From positions 155,974 through 219,973 of the forward strand of contig JAODTK010005569.1 in assembly GCA_026419785.1 (NCBI GenBank): a stretch of DNA of 64,000 nucleotides. Direction: 5' to 3'. The notes under the pieces were generated by a model. The model was not told where the DNA came from. It saw nothing but the letters and a program-made list of their open reading frames with translations, and did not search any database. This document shows positions 44,846-54,959 of this stretch, in pieces (positions within the stretch are counted from its first letter, which is position 1; the number at the start of each line of letters is the position of its first letter). Made by a program: the position numbers and the translations under genes. This stretch comes from Sclerodactyla briareus (Eukaryota; Echinodermata; Holothuroidea; Dendrochirotida; Sclerodactylidae).

Positions 44846-45838
44846 TATATCCCCGGGACACTGTAGTGTCCAGGGGTATCATGGTTTTGGCTGCACCGTC
44901 GTCCCCGGCTCCATCTCCGCCGCCGCCGCGTTTCTCGTTAGCGCTCTAGTTCTTCAACGCATTGTCCGATTACTCGAAACTTGGCACCCATGTTTGTCAT
45001 GAATGAATCTCGGACGATTTCGAAAGTGGGCGTGGCCACACCCGTCCAACGGTGGCCATCTTGGATTTTCGACTGAACGCATTTTATTCTCGTTAACGCT
45101 CTAACTCTCCAACGCATTGTCCGATTACTCGAAACTTGGCACCCATGTTTGTCATGAATGAATCTCGGACGATTTCGAAAGTGGGCGTGGCCACACCCGT
45201 CCAACGGTGGCCATCTTGGATTTTTTGACGAACTGACTTTTTTGCAGATATGCACGTTTTGGAATATGGCGATCGTTTTGGGACCAACTTTAATTTCGCC
45301 CCATTGGACCCCACATGGCGGCCATTTTGAACTTTTTCGCAAAAAATAATGCTTTATCCGATAGACTTGGAACTTGGTGGACAGGACCGCCATGAAGAAA
45401 TCTCTGATGATTTCGAAAGTGGGCGTGGCCACACCCGTCCAACGGTGGCCATCTTGGATTTTTTGACGAACTGACTTTTTCACAGATTTGCGCGTTTTGA
45501 AACATGGTGATCAATTTGGGACCCACTTCAGTTTTCACCTCATTGGACCACACACGGCAGTCATTTTGATTTTTCACTTGAAACATATGCGATTTTCCAA
45601 ACTTTGTCAGATTTGAACGAAACTTGGTGGATGGGGGCTACATTTGTTCCTCACGAAGTTAGAAGTCATTTCAAAGCCCCATGGGTCAAATTTGCATATT
45701 CATTGCCATGAACTTCCTGGAGTGCAACAAAACTTTGTGGATGAAGTTTATCTTGGTTTCTGAGCAAAATGGGGGTCTTTAGGGGGTGTTAGATACTTCT
45801 TCCCATCATGCGCAAAACGGGGATATGCCGTTGGCGGT
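44846..45838 (+). mobile_element. Hairpin-tipped element with internal subrepeats, copy 3
   Basis: The left tip TATATCCCCGGGACACTGTA then GTGTCCAGGGGTATC folds into a long hairpin (GGACACT/AGTGTCC inside CCCC/GGGG). The right tip is ACGGGGATATGCCGTTGGCGG. The interior has a CGCCGCCGCCGCG block, then TCGAAACTTGGCACCCATGT units duplicated almost exactly (about 44938-45060 and 45090-45220), and GTGGGCGTGGCCACACCCGT plus CCAACGGTGGCCATCTTGGA three times. The 181-codon minus frame here is a repeat shadow. Confidence 0.78.
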
Positions 45839-46194
45839 TTAACCCGCCTCCACATGTCCTAGTTTCTTACTCAAGCGGGCCTCGTCATAGGTCAGGTACG
45901 ACGCCTTGGTGTTTGAGCTGATAGTGTTACTGTGTTAACCCAACGCGAATGGGATACTCTCCCCGGAGTGATTAAGTGTTCTCTGGCTGGTTGCCTCGAA
46001 GGCAGGAATTAAATAGGATTGTATTCACCGGTTGCTCAGGTGTAGTGAACCGTTTAGACTTCCAGGTAGACTCTGGTATGGCGTTTGGGCTATCGACATG
46101 AGCGCATATTCCGCAGGGGAAGGAGAGATTTATACCCCCCTTTTTGGCGATACCCTCTTCACTGCAGTCGTCATTACCTGTAGACACCATATGC
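45839..46194. other. No gene seen
   Basis: Mixed sequence between the hairpin-tipped element and the empty-site repeat. Confidence 0.35.
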
Positions 46195-46375
46195 CTAAGT
46201 CCATATTCCTAGTTCCTAATCTGGTGGAAAACAAAAGGTGCCACTGGCAACCCCCTCGACCAGCCCTTCAGTTATATTTCCGCCACCAAGATGTAAGCAT
46301 CTGATCCAAGTTCTGGCGTAGGGATTTGGCTTTCGAAATCCTCCTTATCCTCTTCCAACAAGGTTTGAGAGATTT
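46195..46375 (+). repeat. Dispersed repeat, uninterrupted copy (related empty site)
   Basis: CATATTCCTAGTTCC ... GGTGCCACTGGCAACCCCCT, CGACCAGCCCTTCAGTTATA, TTTCCGCC continues straight across the point where 32171-33799 carries the hAT-like element between two ACCCCACT copies. It is the pre-insertion arrangement at a paralogous locus. Confidence 0.8.
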
Positions 46376-47534
46376 CTCTATTGTGCACAGAAGTCCAATG
46401 TTTTGTTCCCTTGATGAAGAACATTTTCGTGAACTTCTTCTCAGGAAGGGCTCCGTAGGCCATATTTTCTTGTTTCTCATCTCATGGAGTTTCTTCTCTC
46501 GCACCACATTTCAAACTCGCAAGCGACTGTTTGCAAACACTCTGCAATTCGCTTATAATCTCCCTATGACTTTAACCATTTCACATCACACAACCGTATT
46601 CTGGTTGGAATCGCCGTCATATACCCACCCCCCCCCTCCCCACTTTTGCAACATGATGGCATATGTCTCCAACTGGTTATCGATCGTTGATTACCCACAT
46701 ACTTCCAAGGTTCATGTAAGCAATCACTGGTCTTCTTTTTGCTACCTGGGCCTTCGGGCTCACTTGTGTGTTCCTCCTCTATCCGGCTTCAGATCGCTGC
46801 TCGGACCGTGCCGCTTACATTATAACCTCTCGATGTGGCGCATTGGGAAATGGTCCATTACAGTATGATGCATTCTCCTGCTGCTCACCACTCTGGAGCC
46901 AAAGCCGGGTGGTCCACATCAGAGCATTCCACTTGAAACCAGCCATATTTGATTTTGTATTTGCTCATGGAAAGTCGGAGGCCGGAGCTCGACACTACAT
47001 ATTGGTTCGCTTTTTAGGAAATCACTGCAATTCCCCTTGTTCTTTTTCACGTGACGGCGGCTGAGAGCAATCACAACTGCGATCATCTGCCTCTGTTATT
47101 TTTCATATTTTTGGACGCTGGACATGAGTGGATAGCTCTCTGGCCGCAAACTGCTGTCCCAAACCAGGAGGCCATTACTATCAACCTCAAATGAAAAATC
47201 ATCAAATTCTTCTTCTGAACAGGTATACTCTCCCTATATTCCTTCGGCAGATTTGCTCACAGTCTGTCAAATATCATGCCACACAGGTCTTAATTGTAGG
47301 TCACAACGAGAAGCTTAGCAGGGCAAACCGTGGGAGATTTATCGCTCTGTAGATGGGATGACTAGGTGAGAACTCCTCACAGTCAGGCTAGTAGTGTGTT
47401 TGGCATGGAGCCTACGAGGCCGAAATTCATTTGCGCTGGAATATGAGAGCTCTGTCGTGATTGCCGTTTGTATATTTTGCCCTTCCTTCAGCTGATGATA
47501 GCATAAAATGGGCATATGAGCTGGTTGAATAGTA
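46376..47534. other. No supported gene
   Basis: A 180-codon plus frame (46326-46868) covers the repeat edge and unassigned sequence. It has a weak, low-complexity composition and no recognisable motif or splice borders. Confidence 0.4.
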
Positions 47535-48625
47535 TCAACACGTCAAATGTAATGATGTATAGTGTGCTGTTACGTGAGGCCTGTTCACCCAGGGTTAACA
47601 CTGAATACGTATCAATGTGAAGGAAGCATAAGTGCTGTTTTGGTGACCTGTTCATGTTACCACTGTTACTACTTACATCGAATGTAATGATACATAGGGT
47701 GCTGTTAGTGAGCCGTCACGTTAACACGGTAATACATATCGAATGTAATGATGCATAGGGTGCTGGTTAGTGTGACCTGTTCACGTTACCACGGTAATAC
47801 ATTATCGAATTTTAATGAGCCTAGTTGGGTGTGTTTAGGTGAGCAGTTCACGGTAAACACGGTTGAGATGTATCAAAGGTATGAGGATAAAGGTGCGGTT
47901 AGGTGAGCATGCCTGTTCACGGTAGCACAGTGATACATATCGAATGTAATGATGAATACTGGGTGATGTTAGGGGTGAGCCCTGTTCAAGGTAACACATG
48001 AGTAGGTATCAAATGTAATGATTTATAGGGTGCTGTTAAGTGAACCTGTTCACAGTAACATGGTAATACATAGCGATGTATGTTGCATAGGGTGCTGTTA
48101 GGTGAGGAAACCTGTTCACGTTACCACGTAATACATATGAATTAATGATGCATAGGGTGCGGTTAGTGAGCCTAGTTCACGGTAAAACGTGATAGTATCA
48201 AGTCATGATGCTAAGGTGCTGTAGGTGAGCCGGTTCACGGTAGCACGGATACATATCGCATGTAATGATGCATTGGTGCTGTTAGGTGAGCCTGTTCCGG
48301 TAAACAGTGATATGTATCAAAATGTATGATTATAGTGTGCTTGTTAAGTGAGCCTGTTCACATTAACCTGGTAATACATATCGATGTAATGTGCCTAGGG
48401 TGCTTATAGGGAGCCGTGTTCACGGTATCACGGTGATACTTACCTAATGTAATGATGCATAGCGTGCTGTTACTTGAGCCTTTCCGGTAACAAGGTGATC
48501 CATACAAATGTAATGATTTAATATAGCGTGCTGTTACGTGATGCCTGTTCACGTAACAAGGTGCTCGTATCAAATGTAATGATTTATATCGTGCTGTTAC
48601 GTGAGCCTGCTCACGGTAACAGTTG
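47535..48625 (+). repeat. Minisatellite, unit about 62 bp, about 17 copies, strongly diverged
   Basis: The consensus is ATATCGAATGTAATGATGCA, TAGGGTGCTGTTAGGTGAGC, CTGTTCACGGTAACACGGTA, AT. Spacing between neighbouring GAATGTAATG phrases is 61-66 bases. GTGA(GCCTGT)TCAC in each unit is a short hairpin. Copies differ by many single-base indels, unlike the tidier 49 bp array. Confidence 0.9.
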
Positions 48626-48807
48626 ATGAGATTATGATGATATGGTGGTTGAAGGTCATGGGGGTGCACTGGCAGTTAGACATCGAGCGAATAGTGTGCA
48701 GAAGAATTTTTCAGAGCTCCTCCGATGAATAGTACACATCTTACACAGCACAAACAACTTGATTTCCCTCTCATATTATCAACAATAGAATAGTAAAGCA
48801 TAGGGTG

Positions 48808-49155
48808 GATAAGCCAGTTCGTAGTTGTGAGTGCGCATGCTCACCACTGAACAGTTCGGGGGGAATAATAGACGAGATTCCCCCATAGCAATATTGTTAC
48901 TGCTTGTTTTTTTTACTGTCACCACTATTTGAAATGCAACCATTCATCCCATGTTTGGGATTTTATTGTTGATATTGTATGGGGGGGAAAATGGTAAAGT
49001 TTTGTGTTGGCAGGATTTGTAATTTTCGGCAGGGGAGTTTCGGAAGATCGTTCTGACACTGTAGTTCAACGTCAAACTGCCATTGTTCCCTCACATGACC
49101 TTTGACACAATATCATTATCATCTCATTAAACTGTAACTCCGAACTGGTTATTAG
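48808..49155 (+). mobile_element. CCAGTTCG-type MITE, copy 2
   Basis: The left tip is ATAAGCCAGTTCGTAGTTG and the right tip AACTCCGAACTGGTTATTA, inverted over about 14 bp. The body matches 22011-22360 throughout. It lies about 180 bp after the end of the 62 bp minisatellite. Confidence 0.78.
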
Positions 49156-49421
49156 TTGCATTCAAGAGTGATGATAGTTTGGAAAAGAGTTATAACGATA
49201 GTGCTACTGTATGGGGAGGATCTCGTCTATGAGGTAGGTTCTGTCTAGTGGTGAGCACGTTTCCTTACAACCTTAAACAGGCTATGTGTCCACTATTAGC
49301 CGAAGATAGTATATTATGGGGGGTTGAAACGCTGGTGAAAAATAGTAATAACATTTAGATGTCATTGCATAGTTCAGTTATGTGTTTAATAATTCCCCAC
49401 TTTTCAGGCAATGTGATGTGA

Positions 49422-49745
49422 TTTACCGAGTGGTTGGCACAGCTGGTAGAGCATCGCCCTTCTACCCAGGAGGCCAGGGTTTGATTCCCGGTCAGGTCAT
49501 ACCATTAAAAATGGTAACTGTTGCCTTCTCGCTGGGTGCTCAGCACAAGGAATTGTCGCAGGGACGAACGAGGGATAGGCAATTTACAAGTTGCTATCTG
49601 TCTGCATGTGATTATGCCCACCCCCACATTAAGGTTGCCTTATTCCGCGTATATTGTGAGGGATTCACAGCAGACAATAAGGTGCACTATCCAGTCTGCA
49701 CTATTTGCGGGACCTTGAATAGGTTTGATCTTCTGCTTGGCAAGT
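49422..49745 (+). mobile_element. tRNA-derived SINE (family A), copy 2
   Basis: A good tRNA-like head: box A TTGGCACAGCTGGTAGAGCA and box B GGGTTTGATTCCC with normal spacing, anticodon region CTTCTACCCAGGAGG. The body TTGCCTTCTCGCTGGGTGCT, ACGAACGAGGGATAGGCAAT and tail ACCTTGAATAGGTTTGATC match 8838-9170. The better-kept promoter boxes make this the younger or better-preserved copy. It overlaps a 121-codon frame that is not a gene. Confidence 0.8.
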
Positions 49746-52700
49746 AATCAAAGAACCAAAAAAAAATAATGCATTCTGTAACATGGTAAGTCGGCTGGAG
49801 CAGGAATATATTGGGTTGAATACATAACAGTTTTTTGTTGGCCTAGCACATCAGCAGAACTGTAACCCTATGACAAACAGTAGTTCATGCATCAACTAGT
49901 AGGATCACTCACGTATCTCCCCCCCCCCCCCCCCCCCCCACCTCCCCTGAGTCCCCTCTTCATCCTCCTTACGAAGTTTAAATTCTCTGCATACCGCAGA
50001 AAATAGCTATCTTTCAGTGAATATAAGCCCAATCTATTCCACTGCACTTCTCTTAACCCTTACGGCCCTGCAACCGCAATTATGATAGGGCTGATAGGCC
50101 TCCATTTAGGGTGTACTCATTTGTAGAAAAATTCTCCGGTGACCTTGGCAGTATTTGCAAGTGGACAGGCTGGATTACTTTAATTGTACAATAAAAATCC
50201 CCTTCTCTCATTTGAACAAGACTCATCTATTATTTTGCATTTGGATCTCTAAGTGATGACTTGAGGCCATATTACAACTTACCTATTATCCAGCCATAAA
50301 ACATTAGGCTGCTTCCCGCAGCTTAGGTTCTGCAGAGTATACTTAAATGCATCCCAGATATGTTTTTGTAGACATCAACATCGAGGAGCCTTCAAAATAA
50401 TTATTTGGGTGATGAAATTAGCTTTAATTATGCAGGTTTGTAAATGTCTATTGCAGACTAAAACTCTGATCCTTCCGCAGGCATTTCATCTTTGAGCTAT
50501 AAAATGAAGTTGTTTAATTTATGCATGTGATCATCATGTTCCACCTATATGGTCCCTAATCTGCAGGGCGCTAGGATTAGGGCGTTTCTTGTAGAATAAT
50601 AATGATGCGCGTTCTCGTCAGTAGAACGTGGGGCTGCCGTATCATTCCTGGCAAGGTTAGTCAGATGTGATCGAGTCACTGACGAATAGGTGATCACGGA
50701 ACCACATGGTTGTGATCTCCACGACCTTCGTAAGTGCCTCTAAACATAACTCGCCAGCACGTCATTGCTTCCCCCCCCCCCCCCCACACACACCCTCTGA
50801 CTACTCATGATTCAGACCGTTTGCTTGTGCTCGGTGGTAATGTTAGAAGTCAAATCTGGGCAAGTCTAATTAAGGAATAAACTGCAACTGGGAGACTTTT
50901 ACTGGTAAATAAGACGTTGACAGCTGAGTTCGTTATTAGGCTAATTCCAAAGCAAAGTCGAGACTGTTCATGACAGTAAAAGTCGATCTGCTGTAGTTTA
51001 TTCCTATTCTACAACCCGCAAATCAAGAATTCACCCAAGCTATTAGAGATATCTATATCTTTGTATCTCTAAACAGTAATACCAGAACTTCCAAAGGCTC
51101 ACGCACCTTACATTCGTTTCAAAGTACTGCGTTTACTTAAGACGCAGCAAATCGAGCAAGTATTTGATTGTTGTGTTACTCTGACCAGCTGACTGTTATT
51201 GCAACTGTTATTGCAAAAATAACAGTCAGCTACGTGATTGGGATTAGCCAATCAGAACCTGTATTCGCAAAAACCGATACGTGGGGGTTATAGAATTGGC
51301 ATTAATTATGCAAATTCCATCAAAATACTTCATTTAGTCCCATTTTGCACGACACATCGTAGACACGGTCAACATTCAGGCCCTGGGACCCGGTCTCCTA
51401 GAATATGAGGTGGATTTGGATCGCAGCTGCCTTCCAGGCAGATGTGCCTGTGCTCTAGTGAATAAATTAATGCTTGGGGTGTGCACATTGCCCACTGTTA
51501 CTCGCTGCACTGTGACTATCAGTGTACGAGATTTGCTTGATAATTCTGGGGACATGCATCCATAGGCTGATGAACAGATCTGATTCACATTCTATATGGA
51601 ACTAATACCCATATTTTTATCTTTGCTCTCCCCTCTATAACATAAATTACAGAGCATAGGACCGATCAACTGTCAGTTCTCTTGCCTCAAGAGTTGCTCA
51701 CTCCCTCTGTTTCGAGTGCCCTTATCCATCAGATACAGTATCTCTGGAGTACCCTTATACGGCTGTGTGGGAGCTGTTTACACTAATATTCTCTATACCT
51801 ATAGACCTCCAGCTATTGAGTGATGAGACTAGAGGACGATGTATTAGGTCTTTTCTTAAAGTTCTTCTTAAGTTCCATTCAGGGCCTTCAATTCCTGTCC
51901 TCCTTTGCAGCAACGAAACTACCCAAAGTGTAGTAATCTATCATATTGACTGATATAGAAGCTACAATTGAAAATGAATCTGTCGAAACGATAGTATTAG
52001 GGTGCAAACAATTTGTAGTTTCGTGGTGTAGGTCCTCATGGCGATGCATATGATTTGGTGCGGCCGGCCCGCATTTTTGAAAATTCACGGATAATCACCA
52101 GTTTCCCCAAGAATAGTTGATTCAAGTGTCTGTTACTTCCACGACTGCATGAAGTTTCTTCTTGTAGACGAGATATCGAACGATGGCGTTCATTTGCAAT
52201 ATCCTTGATGCTTATTCTCTCAAAAAGTTTCAAAGGCTTAATGGAACTTCAAGTCAATGAACAATTGAGTCACATTTCCTTTCCATGGTTTCCTATCAGA
52301 AGTCTGGTCAAGTTTCCAATTCCTGGGTCAGTCATCGGAGGCTGTCATGCCCGATTATATCTAAAATAGAGCAAATACTGATAGCATGAACTTTAATTGC
52401 ATGCCTCCCAGATTCTCAGTAAGTTGGTTTGACGTTTAATTCACTGCATTCATTGTATCCAAAATGACAGAAACCTGCATCATGCTCGCTGAGCAATGAT
52501 AGGCCAGTGGGGGATGGGGGGGGGGGGGGGGGTTGGGGGGCGCTTTAACCATAGCGATTGGTGTGGGGGCGTTCAACTGTAGTGACGGTTTGGTATACCT
52601 GCAACTAATAGGCCATATCCAATATAACTTGCTCCTCAGCGCTAAGTGCTTCATCATGTCCCTAGATAAGCAATCTATGATCCCTCCAAAAGTGTTGGAA

Positions 52701-53356
52701 CAACAGGGGGGGTCAATTTAGTTGAAGGCTATGCAACAGAGTCCCCTGCAGCCTCTCCCTCCCCCCACACTTCAGTCGTTGGCTAATGCCTTTGTGTCAG
52801 TAAAATTTCAACATTTAATCCGGAGGGCACAGGGAGGGGTTTTGCAATACGTGCAGTTTTGTTCCAACTACTTTTGGCAGGGATTGTGGACCTTCATCCC
52901 TCACAGTCATACCACGATGCCAAACTAAGAGAGATGGGGGAAACTGTAGGTAGTAGGATGGGCTGAAGAAGGGGAGGGGAAGGGGGGAGGAGAGAGGTTG
53001 CTAACACCACAGGAAGCAATTGATCACAGAAACTACCAAAAGCGACAATTTTGTATCTAATAGTTGCCTGCCTGAGACCCTGATAGCTTTCACCACTAAC
53101 CTTGGTAGCTAGTACACCCTCCTACTGCAGTTGCAATGATCTGGCATTTTCTTGTACCGGGAGCTGGCCACTCCACCATTCCGTACATGTTGGCCTTCAC
53201 TGCGGAAACGTCACGAAAAGTTGGAGAGTGCTATAAACTTAGTTCTTCACTTTATGGAATCAACTGGGTCAGGAAATAGTAGCAGCCTTCTTTTGTCTCG
53301 CCTGAATGAAATTCAGAGAGACTTAATGGTCACTATGGCATGTGTATGTATGTGTT

Positions 53357-53358
<2 letters not shown>
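49746..53358. other. No supported gene; hairpins and C/G runs
   Basis: C runs lie at 49919-49939 and 50771-50785, and a G run at 52516-52532. Two hairpins lie next to each other at 51187-51254 (separate entry). No splice-bounded frame was found. Confidence 0.4.
51187..51254. promoter_or_regulatory. Two adjacent inverted repeats, the second made of paired CCAAT boxes
   Basis: AGCTGACTGTTATT (51187-51200) is exactly complementary to AATAACAGTCAGCT (51218-51231). Immediately after comes TGATTGG (51235-51241) and CCAATCA (51248-51254), a pair of divergent CCAAT boxes, the site class bound by NF-Y. No exon lies close by, so promoter function is only a possibility. Confidence 0.5.

Positions 53359-53392
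<34 letters not shown>
53359..53392 (+). repeat. (GT)n microsatellite, about 17 repeats
   Basis: Uninterrupted GT dinucleotides after GTATGTGTTGG. Alternating purine-pyrimidine sequence able to form Z-DNA. Confidence 0.95.
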
Positions 53393-53393
<1 letters not shown>

Positions 53394-53887
53394 ACACTTT
53401 CTCGTTAGCAGGATATCTTTGGAACGGTCAGTGCAATTGCGACGAAATTTTCAGGGTAGCTTTGGGGTTAGGTGACCACAATCTGATTAGATTTGGGCAC
53501 AAAAAATCCTTAAGTAAGGTAATTAGCCGATTTTTTATTTAATTTATTGTTTGAGAGGCTCGTTAGCAAGCAAGATTACGAATGAACGTAGGTGCTATGG
53601 GACCTGGTTGCACATAGATGCGGCTATAAGGTTATGAACTGATTTCATATTTCAGTGTAAAATATGTTTATTAAGTTGTCTAATTCGCATAATTTGAAAT
53701 GTGAAATTCACAAGTTTGTCAGATCTTGTCAAAACTTGAATATGGTCTACCTCAGTCTTAAAACTTTTTTAGCAAAGGATCGGGGTCAATGGATGTCATT
53801 CAACATACCTAATTTGCATAATTTATGTGAAATCCTTTAAGTTGCTTTGACTTGATACCTGGTGGGTAAGGTTTACTTTGAGTTCAA

Positions 53888-54230
53888 AAATTTTTAATCA
53901 TGGATTCAGGGTCGCTGGAGTCATTCAACGTGTCTTATTTGCATAATTTATGCATAATTTTAAAGTTTGCCGGATTTTCGTTCTTCAGGTAAATTGCCTG
54001 AATTTGCATAATTTAGCAATTTTAGTCCATGTTCCCACAAAACTTTTACTCCTTTAGTAGACATTGTCAATAAGCAGTCCTTTCGAATTTGAAATAGGTC
54101 ACTGATTAGTAGGCTGTTTCTGTTAGATGCTAACACCAAAACCTTCGAGCGACACATGGAATGCCCTTGTAATTGTTTGCATGGTGACTAATAGAAGTTA
54201 AACACTGATCACACAACCAGACGAGACACT
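53888..54230 (+). repeat. Dispersed repeat, copy 2 (partner at 30791)
   Basis: Colinear with 30791-31144, same orientation. Upstream (53640-53880) are further related units with AATTTGCATAATTTATG and GTTTGTCAGAT-like phrases, so this copy is the longer one. Confidence 0.75.
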
Positions 54231-54653
54231 AGTGCATCGCCTTGTATTGGTTTGTTTGAGGACTGGGGGTGATTATGACCCAATCAGAGGTGTAAATTCT
54301 CATTACTTTTTTGGCACTGTGATTCGTTTGGTAGCCACCTGACCACCTATCCTGACAGTGTATCCTGACAGTTGTCGGTATAGGTAGTATATCTGATGCT
54401 ATTAGCCAAATGGAGAATATGACGAACGTTTCCAGGCACTGACTCATGTTTCTCACCTGTTTCACCACAGGACTGTCCACAGTACTCAATGAAAGGATCT
54501 TTCATCCCGATGGAATGCATTATTAGACTAACATATAGTGTTGGTTGAAAACTGTTGTGTTGTTGGGTTCGTTACATTAGCTGACTATAGACCCATTGGG
54601 TCCAGACTTGAGCCATCAGTTTTACACAAGGGTGCTATCATGGTAGACACCAT

Positions 54654-54959
54654 CAGGGTTCCCTCGGTCATGGAAAAACTGAACAGAATCATTAATTTTC
54701 ATTAAGAAAACAGGCCTGGATAAGTTCTGAAATTCAGTGAAAAGTTGTTGAGTCATGGAAATTTAATGAAGTGAGTTGTCACTTTCTCACAGCTGTTTGC
54801 TGTTGTTGATTCGGGCTCTCTTTTCAATGTTCAGTTGAGAATTCTGTGCGAGATGTCATAGAGGAGGTTATGAGTCATGACGGAAATCCTGTATTTTGTC
54901 AGGAAAAAGTCATGAAAAAGTCATGGAAATTGATTGCCCAGATATCTGCAGGAACCCTG
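54654..54959. mobile_element. hAT-type MITE with CAGGGTTCC tips
   Basis: The left tip CAGGGTTCCCTCGGTCATGG and right tip CTGCAGGAACCCTG are inverted. AAAAAGTCATGGAAATT lies near the right end, matching the GTCATGGAAAA near the left. Such CAGGGTTCCC.CGGTCATGGAA ends are common to hAT MITEs (memory). The flanks GACACCAT and AACCATGT are similar only after a one-base shift. Length is 306 bp. Confidence 0.65.

Noticed and set aside
44938-45483. 181-codon minus frame with repeated IQDGHRWTGVATP-like phrases
   Set aside because: The repetition is the translation of tandem units in the hairpin-tipped element; reading is broken in the other copies.
46326-46868. 180-codon plus frame
   Set aside because: Starts inside a dispersed repeat, contains a low-complexity Pro-rich stretch from a C run, and shows no family motif.
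53341-53475. Cys/Val-rich open frames
   Set aside because: They are translations of the GT microsatellite.
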